Positions 9,915 to 16,431 of a stretch of 22,290 nucleotides of DNA are shown here, piece by piece. The notes beneath the pieces were generated by a model, which was not told where the DNA came from, made no database searches, and saw only the letters and a list, made by a program, of their open reading frames with translations. Position numbers and translations under genes: made by a program. Numbering within the stretch: position 1 is the stretch's first letter; each line of letters opens with the position of its first letter. The stretch covers positions 1 to 22,290 of the IMG/VR virus record IMGVR_UViG_3300037427_004464. One strand, 5' to 3'. Origin of the DNA: a virus.

Positions 9915-9984
9915 GGAGCGTTTACCTGTTCCCTCTTAGATTAAATATAACCAGGCAAAGTTTCTCTGCAGTTATACAAGAAAA

Positions 9985-10461
9985 TCATTTAAGTTTTCCC
10001 CATAATTTACCTGAAATGGGGTTTGGTGCTGCATGATGGATAGCAATTATAGGTATGATTGTGGCGCCAGCAGCGACCGGTCGAATTGGAGGTATACCTA
10101 TAGTTTCACATACTACTCCAGGAGCTGCAATTGATTGCACTTGTGTGATATCAACCCACGCATTCATAAAATAATCATGGATTGCAGTTCCTAAAGCCTC
10201 ACCTAATGCCTCTACAATAGGATCGGCAGCGGCGGAGCTTTGGTCCCCAGCGCCATTAGAGGTGCTGTGGGCTGTGTCTTTCGCTATTTTAAGCGCAGCT
10301 TTTATAGCTTCCTTCAAAGGACCTTCAGCTACTTTAAGACTGGCACCGGATGGACCTGCAGGATCTGGTGTTGTAAATGCACTTATGACTGAGTCTGCAG
10401 CTGATCCTGCTGCATTAGCCACATCCATTACGAGACTGCCCTCGTCGCTTTCATCCGACAT
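9985..10461 (-). CDS. Small virion protein A, paralogue of the next gene; possible spike-tip (PAAR-like) protein
   Basis: A 158-residue protein with a strong AGGAGG ribosome site 5 nt before the ATG. The first 50 residues are acidic then Ala/Ser-rich and absent from the paralogue at 10492-10815. Residues about 50-100 match that paralogue closely: 16 identical residues (60-75, AKDTAHSTSNGAGDQS), then ADPI-E-LG-A-G-AIH-Y-M. The last 45 residues are a Gly/Pro/Ile-rich beta segment (APGVVCETIGIPPIRPVAAG). Position between spike and gp25 is where contractile-tail phages often carry a PAAR tip protein, and the small Gly-rich C-terminus fits this loosely. However, no canonical Pro-Ala-Ala-Arg motif or zinc-binding Cys/His set is present, so the function is inferred from context only. 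Confidence 0.7.
   Translation of the reverse strand: MSDESDEGSLVMDVANAAGSAADSVISAFTTPDPAGPSGASLKVAEGPLKEAIKAALKIAKDTAHSTSNGAGDQSSAAADPIVEALGEALGTAIHDYFMNAWVDITQVQSIAAPGVVCETIGIPPIRPVAAGATIIPIIAIHHAAPNPISGKLWGKLK
10237..10284 (-). repeat. Near-identical 48-bp block, copy 1 (in small virion protein A)
   Basis: This block encodes residues 60-75 of protein A. It matches 10708-10755 at 44 of 48 positions. All four differences lie in third codon positions and are silent, so both copies encode the same 16 residues. It lies at the centre of a paralogous pair whose flanks are much more diverged. Confidence 0.9.
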
Positions 10462-10491
10462 TTTTTCCTCCTATAGTTTTTCTATTGCATA

Positions 10492-10815
10492 TCACTGCAA
10501 TTTTCCGAAGCCGGCATGAACAGTAATAATTGGCATCACTGTAGAACCTATATGAACTACAGGTGAGCCGGCTGTTAAAACCATCACTCCGGGGGCTTGA
10601 GTTGAAACAACAGGACCGATATTAACATCAGCTTTCATCGCATATTTGTGTATTGCGGCCCCTATAGCATTTCCTAATGTTTCTATAATAGGATCAGCCG
10701 CTTCGGCACTTTGGTCACCAGCCCCATTAGAGGTGCTGTGAGCTGTGTCTTTCGCTGCTTTGTATGCTGCTTTAATGTCTGCTTTAAGATCGATAACAGC
10801 TAATGCTAGTGGCAT
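10492..10815 (-). CDS. Small virion protein B, paralogue of protein A; possible spike-tip (PAAR-like) protein
   Basis: A 107-residue protein 9 nt after the spike gene, with AGGAG 6 nt before the ATG. It is the short form of the 158-residue neighbour: an N-terminal helix, the shared AKDTAHSTSNGAGDQS block (residues 21-36), an ADPI-E-LG-A-G-AIH-Y-M helix, then a C-terminal beta-rich segment APGVMVLTAGSPVVHIGST ending in GFGKLQ, where the paralogue ends GKLWGKLK. The common plan (helix plus Gly-rich beta tail) suggests that both occupy similar sites, perhaps trimer-binding at the spike or hub. Position directly downstream of the spike is the main argument. There is no canonical PAAR motif. Confidence is high that this is a real gene and low for the function. 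Confidence 0.7.
   Translation of the reverse strand: MPLALAVIDLKADIKAAYKAAKDTAHSTSNGAGDQSAEAADPIIETLGNAIGAAIHKYAMKADVNIGPVVSTQAPGVMVLTAGSPVVHIGSTVMPIITVHAGFGKLQ
10708..10755 (-). repeat. Near-identical 48-bp block, copy 2 (in small virion protein B)
   Basis: This is the partner of the block at 10237-10284, about 470 bp away in direct orientation, encoding residues 21-36 of protein B. It points to a tandem gene duplication with a section kept similar by recent conversion or strong constraint. Confidence 0.9.
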
Positions 10816-10824
10816 ATTTTTCTC

Positions 10825-12522
10825 CTATTCTCCGAATATTCTAGATGACTTTATACTTGGTATTTGTCCAATTCGGTCAGTCAAGTCTGCGTTAAGACGG
10901 GTAGCCGCATTATTTATTTGAAGCGCTGGTGCGCCGTACCCTGGTGTGCTATGAGTCAACACCTTAGTACAAAACTTCTGGATGTCTTCCATTATATTTG
11001 TTAAAAGTGTTTGTAGATCTGAGTATCTTACATAGGGCTCGGACGATGACTCCCCGGGGCCATGGCCTTGGCCGGCTTGGCCTATATAAATTTTTGATCC
11101 TGTTAGCTGTACAATCCCGTCAGGCAAAAGATATATTGATGCCTGATCTTCATTAACTGTACCTTCTTTTATAATTCTAATACTACCGTTTACTTCGTCT
11201 CTTTCATCATCTTTTCTTGCAACGATCCTTATTTCATCTGATTTCATTATAATAAAAGGACTCTCTTCAATATCCGCTAAGCCTTCACCTTCAAATTCTG
11301 GATTAATAGAGGCATGCTCAATATTGAAATTATAGTCACCATTAGTCCTCATTGAGACATAAATTCTACTACAGTCTGAGAGGAAGTCTGGGTCTCCTTC
11401 CATCGGCCTATCCATTCTATTTAACAAAACATTCTTTCTTTTAGAATCTTCTGCATAAGCAGCAGGATTTTTATCTACCTCTAGCTTTTCTCTAGTATTA
11501 ACAATAACGCGAGGTTGTGTGTCCTTTAGATCTCCATCCGGATCGGCCTTGGATGCTTCGTAAAATCGGCCGCGGCCGGAGACAATGTCAATTGTACCAC
11601 AATATTCTGGTATGGGGTCAGTAGCTGCGCCGCTAGAGTCTATAGCAGAATACGCATTACTATATTCAGATCCGTCTGGGCGTTTGTCGGCATTCCAACC
11701 CCTGTCTTGACCTAAACAAATAAGTGTATTGTTTGACCCTTGCAAGACAAAGTCGCCTGGGCGCTTGGTAAACCTGGGGACGGGCTCCATTGTAAATGAC
11801 TGCATAGCAAGGGAGCCTGTATATATCTGATCATATACAGACGGCGGTGCTTCTTCAGGATTCGCTGGTGGGTTTGCCTCAGCCTCATCATTGACAATAC
11901 CCTCCTCTTCATCTGGTGACGCATCGGGAGGCTTAGCAATAAAAGCTGGAGGTCCTGGATTTTCTTCTGCCTCTTTTTTGCCGGTGAATGGCGCAGTTTC
12001 TTCGCCGGTTTCTCCGTCGCCTTCGGCAGAGCTTAATTGGTGTGATCTTATTTTGTCAATATAGAGGTCGTGTCGTCGCTCAGGATGTGTGTAGTTGATA
12101 TCATCAGCATGATCCGGCTCATGAACTCTACAAAGCCAATATTGGTGAGGGGATGGTCCACCGGGGGCTTCATTAAACACCCAGACCTGCTCACCTGGCT
12201 TGACAGGCATAGACATATGAGGAGGAAAAAACGGATAGCAAAGTGTATTAGATGCGGATGCAGCTGCCCCGGGACCTGCGACTGTTCTCACAATAATACT
12301 GTTTCTTGGGGCCTTCTTTAAGGATGCTAAACCAGGACCACCAAGCTGCCTTGCCAGCCTATTAATTTCGGCCGGCATTCTCCACTCTACAGAATTTAAA
12401 ACTTCGTGGACTACCGCTCTAGATAAAGGGCCGGCTGCGGGACCTGCTGCTGCGGCTGCTGACGCTGCTGCTCCTACATCTCCGCCGGCGCCGGAGGCTG
12501 CATCTCTTGATGGATCTGCCAT
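10825..12522 (-). CDS. Baseplate central spike/hub protein (gp5 / gpV-like, OB-fold N-terminal)
   Basis: A 565-residue protein. Residues 8-35 are a low-complexity Ala/Gly/Pro run. Residues about 40-160 look like the OB-fold spike domain of gpV/gp5 proteins: SIIVRTVAGPG, then PFFPPHMSMPVKPGEQVWVF and QYWLCRVHEPDHADDINYTHP, the pattern of a beta-barrel with a P-V-K-P-G-E-x-V turn. An acidic, Pro-rich linker (about 165-230) follows, then a large middle domain (MEPVPRFTKRPGDFVLQGSN; DRGWNADKRPDG). The last 100 residues include a short beta stretch (SIYLLPDGIVQLTGSKIYIG) like the start of a gp5-type beta-helix, and a helical end. No lysozyme domain is visible, unlike T4 gp5. A GGAGAG site precedes the ATG. 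The gene starts the P2-like V-W-J-I gene series. Confidence 0.8.
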   Translation of the reverse strand: MADPSRDAASGAGGDVGAAASAAAAAGPAAGPLSRAVVHEVLNSVEWRMPAEINRLARQLGGPGLASLKKAPRNSIIVRTVAGPGAAASASNTLCYPFFPPHMSMPVKPGEQVWVFNEAPGGPSPHQYWLCRVHEPDHADDINYTHPERRHDLYIDKIRSHQLSSAEGDGETGEETAPFTGKKEAEENPGPPAFIAKPPDASPDEEEGIVNDEAEANPPANPEEAPPSVYDQIYTGSLAMQSFTMEPVPRFTKRPGDFVLQGSNNTLICLGQDRGWNADKRPDGSEYSNAYSAIDSSGAATDPIPEYCGTIDIVSGRGRFYEASKADPDGDLKDTQPRVIVNTREKLEVDKNPAAYAEDSKRKNVLLNRMDRPMEGDPDFLSDCSRIYVSMRTNGDYNFNIEHASINPEFEGEGLADIEESPFIIMKSDEIRIVARKDDERDEVNGSIRIIKEGTVNEDQASIYLLPDGIVQLTGSKIYIGQAGQGHGPGESSSEPYVRYSDLQTLLTNIMEDIQKFCTKVLTHSTPGYGAPALQINNAATRLNADLTDRIGQIPSIKSSRIFGE

Positions 12523-12524
12523 GA

Positions 12525-12893
12525 CTACTCTCCACTGATGGACGCGAAGACATCGTCTGGATTGATCTTTGCTTCTTTTTCCTCTGCTTTACTTATAAGC
12601 TCAGCCAACCTTAAGATTTGCTCATTTGACTTACACATTCTCTCAAGATATTTTGTTAAAGTAGGGCCCAATGTTGCATGCTCACCGGTGCCGCCAGACA
12701 TTCTTGACCACGCATCTGTAAAAAGCATTCCTGCATTTTCCCTATCAGTTAACGCATTTTGATAAATTTCTTTCCAAAGAACTTTTTTCTTTTCTTCGGT
12801 AGAATTAAGCTGATCGAGGATATCAGAAAAAGAATCAACCTTACCTTTCAAGGCTGTCGCTTTATCCATCTCTGTTTCTAATTTGTTAGACAT
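12525..12893 (-). CDS. Small coiled-coil protein of unknown function
   Basis: 122 residues, starting 17 nt after the sigma factor stop with AGGAT 8 nt before the ATG, and ending 2 nt before the spike ATG. The sequence is strongly helical and charged: heptad-like stretches at about 10-45 (DILDQLNSTEEKKKVLWKEIY) and about 83-108 (KYLERMCKSNEQILRLAELI), with a short Gly-rich turn (SGGTGEHATLG, about 66-76) between them. This suggests a helical hairpin that could oligomerise. No membrane segment, Cys pairs or enzymatic motif is visible. Placement between a late sigma factor and the spike gene allows either a transcription accessory role (no gp33-like sequence is recognisable) or a tail assembly or chaperone role. 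I do not recognise the family. Confidence 0.7.
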   Translation of the reverse strand: MSNKLETEMDKATALKGKVDSFSDILDQLNSTEEKKKVLWKEIYQNALTDRENAGMLFTDAWSRMSGGTGEHATLGPTLTKYLERMCKSNEQILRLAELISKAEEKEAKINPDDVFASISGE

Positions 12894-12910
12894 AATTTAA
12901 TCCTACACAT

Positions 12911-13645
12911 TTAGAAGAAAAGATTAAACTTCTCTTCACCTTTTGTAAGACGTCTGTAATGTTTTCTAATTGAAGACATTGCAACAGAAAGCTGTTTTGG
13001 TGAAAGTCCCGATATGTCTCTTACATAAATTAAGATTGCGCGCTTGTTTAGAAAGTCTAGTTCATCGACATTTTTAAAGACCGTCTGTATTGCGCTTATG
13101 CATGTTTTTTCTGTTTCGCTTGACACACATTTTTCAATTTCTTTTAATAGAATTTGAATTTCGTTTCGTAAATTTCTAGAAATTAATATTTCATCTGGAG
13201 CAGGCATGACATCATACGACTCAAAAAGCCTTGCTTGGTCGGGGGTCAACCCCTTAGGTGAGTCTATGGAAACATGCCTCTTAACTCTTTTTTGCTGCTG
13301 TCTAGATCTAATAATTAGCCAATTTTTTGCAACAACATTATAGTAGGAAAAAGCCTTTGTCCCTTTTTCAGGAGACCATTTATATAGTGACTCATAGAGA
13401 AATGACACACAATCAGACTTAAGTTCTGTAAATGTGTCGTATGATGTCTTAAATCCATACACAAATATTAGATTCTCAACCAGCTTGTCAAATGCTGGGT
13501 AGATATCTTTTAGATAAAGACCTTGCTTTTCTTCATCTGTTTCTGCATTTTGATACTTTACTATTGCCTCTTGCGTGTCGGCTGTAAAGTACATATTTCT
13601 TTTTTGACCGGGCTTGCGTCTTATCTTTCTAACTTTTCTAGGCAT
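12911..13645 (-). CDS. gp55: Late-transcription sigma factor, T4 gp55-like
   Basis: The start chosen is ATG 13643-13645 (244 aa). The longest frame begins at a TTG at 13708 without a ribosome site, whereas AGAGGA lies 8 nt before the chosen ATG. The N-terminus is very basic (PRKVRKIRRKPGQKR). Residues about 50-125 match sigma region 2 as in gp55: FTELKSDCVSFLYESLYKW, SPEKGTKAFSYYNVVAKNWLI and RSRQQQKRVKRHVSID, the DNA-melting and promoter-recognition segment. Residues about 200-235 look like a helix-turn-helix (YVRDISGLSPKQLSVAMSSI), which the smaller T4 gp55 (185 aa) lacks. The C-terminus EEKFNLFF is acidic-hydrophobic, like the clamp-binding tails of gp55 and gp33. The protein would direct host RNA polymerase to late promoters for the virion genes downstream. 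The gene overlaps the membrane protein gene by 8 nt. Confidence 0.85.
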   Translation of the reverse strand: MPRKVRKIRRKPGQKRNMYFTADTQEAIVKYQNAETDEEKQGLYLKDIYPAFDKLVENLIFVYGFKTSYDTFTELKSDCVSFLYESLYKWSPEKGTKAFSYYNVVAKNWLIIRSRQQQKRVKRHVSIDSPKGLTPDQARLFESYDVMPAPDEILISRNLRNEIQILLKEIEKCVSSETEKTCISAIQTVFKNVDELDFLNKRAILIYVRDISGLSPKQLSVAMSSIRKHYRRLTKGEEKFNLFF

Positions 13646-13952
13646 CCGTCTGTTCCTCTGAGGAATTTTGCTCTTTCCTCTCATCAATCGACGCAAAACT
13701 TTGAGCAATTTTTAGAACAGAATTTCTACATAACTTAATATCATGCACTACTTGTCTAATTTGAGGGCTATCGTAAAAAAGAGGTATCTCTAGTATCTCA
13801 CTTATTGATCTATATCTTTCGTCAAGCACGTCTAAGGACTCCTCGATTGCGTCTTCAATTTTTAATATAACTAAACCAAAACGAACAACAAAATACAACG
13901 AAACGCAAAGACTAAGCGACAAAACAATAATTATGACACTAGACAAATCCAT
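13638..13952 (-). CDS. Small single-pass membrane protein
   Basis: A 104-residue protein. Residues about 4-30 form one hydrophobic segment (SSVIIIVLSLSLCVSLYFVV and on to GLVIL), followed by a cytoplasmic-looking helical tail with acidic and basic clusters (EDAIEESLDVLDERYRSISE; VVHDIKLCRNSVLKIAQSF) and a polar end. With few positive charges before the segment and Arg/Lys after it, an N-out/C-in topology is likely. It starts 2 nt after the glycosyltransferase stop and its last 8 nt overlap the sigma factor start, so the two are probably co-translated. There is no signal peptidase site and no holin-like second segment. I do not recognise a named family; possible roles are a membrane anchor for a helical partner or a host-membrane effector. 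Confidence 0.75.
   Translation of the reverse strand: MDLSSVIIIVLSLSLCVSLYFVVRFGLVILKIEDAIEESLDVLDERYRSISEILEIPLFYDSPQIRQVVHDIKLCRNSVLKIAQSFASIDERKEQNSSEEQTDA
13654..13659 (-). promoter_or_regulatory. Ribosome-binding site that sets the sigma factor start
   Basis: AGAGGA on the minus strand, 8 nt upstream of ATG 13643-13645 and inside the end of the membrane protein gene. Neither the upstream TTG (13708) nor the ATG at 13684 has a comparable site, so this decides the start. Confidence 0.7.
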
Positions 13953-13954
13953 TA

Positions 13955-15121
13955 TTACATTAACTCACCTAAATGTAAATCATACAACTCTTTAATTGAC
14001 TCCCATGAATATTCATTTTTTAGTGTGGATGATAAATCACTTGCCCATCTTTGAGGCATGTGCGGCTTTTCATAAAACTTTCTAAACTTTCGTTTAGCGT
14101 CTTTTTCTTTTACATTTGCCCATCTAGAACCCTTAATAAAAACAGATCCGTCGACTCGGCTAGGGTGGATTTCTTCTAGATTATAGTCTACAACAATATA
14201 TCTTCCGCGGCCCATAAAGTCTGTGTGACCTGACCACCCTGTGGCTATGACTGGTACATTACTTGCAGCAGCTTCTAGAATCGGCAACCCAAAACCTTCA
14301 CCTCTAGTTAGTGTCACCAGAGCCTTTACAGAATCATTTCTATAAAGGCTTACCATATCATCATTTGTCATCTTTCCATGCAACAGATGTACTCTGGGGT
14401 ACTTTCCAGGCCTAACCGTTTTTAACAGGTCGTTCAAAAACTTTTGAGTCACCATTTTATCAATTTTTGTAGCCTTGCCTGAATTTGTCTTAAGAATGAT
14501 TCCTACATCTGGATCATCCTTGAATTCTTCGCATAGCCACTTAACAGTATAGAAGAGATTTTTTCTATCATTTTCAGGATTATTGCCTGTCAGCTGTCCG
14601 AAAACTAAAAAATTAAACTTAGTGGAAAATTCATGGTCAAGGGCAGGAATGCTTTCATCTAAAACCTCGTCATAAAAAGACTCAGGTATTACAATTATAG
14701 GCACCTTAATATTTCCGGTGTTTTCTAATGTCTTCTTAGTAAAAGTTGTAGGTACAACAATTGCTGACATTCTATTACATGCGTCTACCCATTGAGGGTT
14801 ACATCGATCTGTTTCTACACACGCTGTGACGCCAATGTTAATGTTAGCTAAATTTGGGTCCCACTCATTTGGAAGCTGTACCTGAATTGACATATCAAAT
14901 CTTGGGTGCCCTGCGCGCATGTCTACAGTCTTGTTCATAATCTTTCCAACTAGACCGTCTTCGCCGTCGCTATTAATAAACCACGGTGTTATTCCCCAGG
15001 GGGTGGCCTGAATCTTAACGTCCCATCCGTCCTTTTGCAAAGCCCATCTTGCAATCTGCCTTGAATGAACCCCGTAACCAGAGAGTGTTAAAAATGGACC
15101 TCTTAGTAAAACATTTTTCAT
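13955..15121 (-). CDS. Glycosyltransferase, GT-B fold (GT4-like), second of a pair
   Basis: A 388-residue protein starting 1 nt after the previous glycosyltransferase stop, with AGGA 8 nt before the ATG. The N-terminal domain begins LLRGPFLTLSGYGVHSRQIA, a Gly-rich acceptor-side loop after the first strand. The C-terminal domain has the GT4 signature EGFGLPILEAAASNVPVIAT (about 275-294), whose first Glu and E283 would bind the nucleotide sugar ribose and phosphates, followed by WSGHTDF. A ligand-loop motif N-x-x-x-D-R-K-N at about 180-188 precedes the second Rossmann domain. There is no membrane segment, so it is a soluble enzyme. The donor and acceptor cannot be read. With its neighbour it could build a disaccharide or modify successive acceptor sites. 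Context (next to sugar nucleotide genes on one side and virion genes on the other) allows host glycan or virion protein acceptors. Confidence 0.9.
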   Translation of the reverse strand: MKNVLLRGPFLTLSGYGVHSRQIARWALQKDGWDVKIQATPWGITPWFINSDGEDGLVGKIMNKTVDMRAGHPRFDMSIQVQLPNEWDPNLANINIGVTACVETDRCNPQWVDACNRMSAIVVPTTFTKKTLENTGNIKVPIIVIPESFYDEVLDESIPALDHEFSTKFNFLVFGQLTGNNPENDRKNLFYTVKWLCEEFKDDPDVGIILKTNSGKATKIDKMVTQKFLNDLLKTVRPGKYPRVHLLHGKMTNDDMVSLYRNDSVKALVTLTRGEGFGLPILEAAASNVPVIATGWSGHTDFMGRGRYIVVDYNLEEIHPSRVDGSVFIKGSRWANVKEKDAKRKFRKFYEKPHMPQRWASDLSSTLKNEYSWESIKELYDLHLGELM

Positions 15122-15122
15122 T

Positions 15123-16379
15123 TTAAAATTCCTTTATTGACCATGGTTTGTATCTTTTTTCCCAGTTTTCAATTAGCTCTAAAAGAGACTCATCCCATTG
15201 ATCAACTGTGTCTTTTAATGCAAACTCAGACTGGACATAGCTCCTGGCTTTATTCCCCAAGGCTTCTCTTTCTTCTTTTGGCATTTCATACAGCTTCATT
15301 AGAGCGTCAGCAGTTTGTTGTGCTGAGCAATAGTCTTCATAGATATAAGGTACCTGTTGCGATCCTACTAGTGTTTGATGAGTCACATCTAATGCCACAC
15401 CATTTTCTGAATCGTCTCTATGGTCAACAACCTGCCTTGTAAGACCACCTGTCTTAAGCGCAATAATTGGCTTTCCGCATTGCATTGCTTCTAATGTTGC
15501 TAATCCGAAACCCTCTGCGTAAGAAATATTGATACAAACATCAGAAATATTATGAAGAATGTTCATCTTTTCAAAGTCTATTCTTTCTGGAGAAAAGACA
15601 ACAGAGTCAGAAATTCCTAGCATCTCTGAGGTGGCATATAGATTAGGTCCTTCAGAGTCGTCTGGTTGGGTATGCATTAAAAGTGTTATATCTTTTTTGC
15701 CATACTTTTCTTCGACCATTTTTGCAAATAAGCTCCAGCCCCAAAGTAGATCATTTGGGCGTTTTCTTTTAGCATTTCTATTTACCCAGAAAGTTACAAA
15801 GTGATCTTTTCTATCTTCACCTAAAAGTTGAAGCCTTGCATTCTTGACTAAGCTTTTATCTTCTATTGGGTGATATATTTCTTCCGGGAGGGCATGAGGA
15901 ATAAAATTGGTTCTTCCGGGGGCTAGATCTTTTACATAGCTATACGTCATATGGGAGTGACAATTAATGAGGTCAGTTGAATCGTAAAGAACTCTATTGA
16001 ACTCAGGTACCGGTAGATTATCCCACACATGCCAATAAGCAATTGGACATATTTGGTGAATTTCGTCTTCCATTTCCCAAAGCCATATGAAGAATCTTGG
16101 GTCTGTAAAGATAAATAGTATGTCAGGTTTTTCTGTTGCTAGCGTCTGGCGAAGCATGTCTGGACTTCCAAAACCGTCAACTGGCTTAATGACAAAATCT
16201 TCACTAACTTGAACTACATCATAATTTTCATGCTTAATTGCAGCTCCGAACTGTCTAACAGACCAATGACCCTTTGCAATCAGGCCGTCTATTAAAAACC
16301 TACTTTGAACCGCGACTCCGGAAGTGCTCAAAGCATGGTCGGACAACATTAGAATTTTGTACTTCTTTTTTTTACTCAT
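15123..16379 (-). CDS. Glycosyltransferase, GT-B fold (GT4-like), first of a pair
   Basis: A 418-residue protein with a Rossmann N-terminal start (KYKILMLSDHALSTSGVAVQ), a mid-protein WVNRNAKRKRPNDLLWGW segment (about 198-215) in the place where GT4 enzymes carry the R/K pair contacting the donor diphosphate, and the GT4 signature EGFGLATLEAMQCGKPIIAL (289-308) followed by KTGG. It has no membrane helix. It is preceded by a 52-nt gap with a candidate sigma70-like promoter and followed by the second glycosyltransferase after 1 nt. A purine-rich GAGAGAGA run lies just before the ATG and probably serves as the ribosome site. Sequence similarity to its neighbour is limited to the general GT4 plan, so the two probably add different sugars or act on different acceptors. 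Confidence 0.9.
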   Translation of the reverse strand: MSKKKKYKILMLSDHALSTSGVAVQSRFLIDGLIAKGHWSVRQFGAAIKHENYDVVQVSEDFVIKPVDGFGSPDMLRQTLATEKPDILFIFTDPRFFIWLWEMEDEIHQICPIAYWHVWDNLPVPEFNRVLYDSTDLINCHSHMTYSYVKDLAPGRTNFIPHALPEEIYHPIEDKSLVKNARLQLLGEDRKDHFVTFWVNRNAKRKRPNDLLWGWSLFAKMVEEKYGKKDITLLMHTQPDDSEGPNLYATSEMLGISDSVVFSPERIDFEKMNILHNISDVCINISYAEGFGLATLEAMQCGKPIIALKTGGLTRQVVDHRDDSENGVALDVTHQTLVGSQQVPYIYEDYCSAQQTADALMKLYEMPKEEREALGNKARSYVQSEFALKDTVDQWDESLLELIENWEKRYKPWSIKEF

Positions 16380-16399
16380 ATCTCTCTCTTATAAAAATA

Positions 16400-16427
16400 A
16401 TCATATCAATATTATGAAAACCGTAAA
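16400..16427 (-). promoter_or_regulatory. Candidate sigma70-like promoter for the glycosyltransferase pair
   Basis: On the minus strand, TTTACG (-35, 4 of 6 consensus) and TATGAT (-10, 5 of 6) are separated by 16 bp in the gap after the nuclease gene. The predicted start gives a short leader with a GAGAGAGA site before the ATG. This gap is AT-rich, so a chance match is possible. Confidence 0.45.
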
Positions 16428-16431
16428 TGAA

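Noticed and set aside
9955-9969. Small hairpin (6-bp stem with a G-U pair, AAA loop) in the 70-nt gap before gp25
   Set aside because: The stem is weak and not followed by a T run on the minus strand, so it does not qualify as a terminator.
9985-10815. Canonical PAAR proteins
   Set aside because: Neither small protein shows a Pro-Ala-Ala-Arg motif or zinc-ligand set; only position and size suggest a tip role.
10911-10918. T4-like late promoter box AATAAATA on the minus strand
   Set aside because: It is inside the spike gene and 7 of 8; it could serve the small paralogues, but no other evidence supports it.
13377-13384. T4-like late promoter box TATAAATG on the minus strand
   Set aside because: It lies inside the sigma gene, about 490 nt before the next start, and is 7 of 8; one such match in AT-rich sequence is expected by chance.
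13646-13708. Longer sigma factor starting at TTG 13708
   Set aside because: It has no ribosome site, would overlap the membrane protein gene by 71 nt, and ATG 13645 has AGAGGA at the proper spacing.
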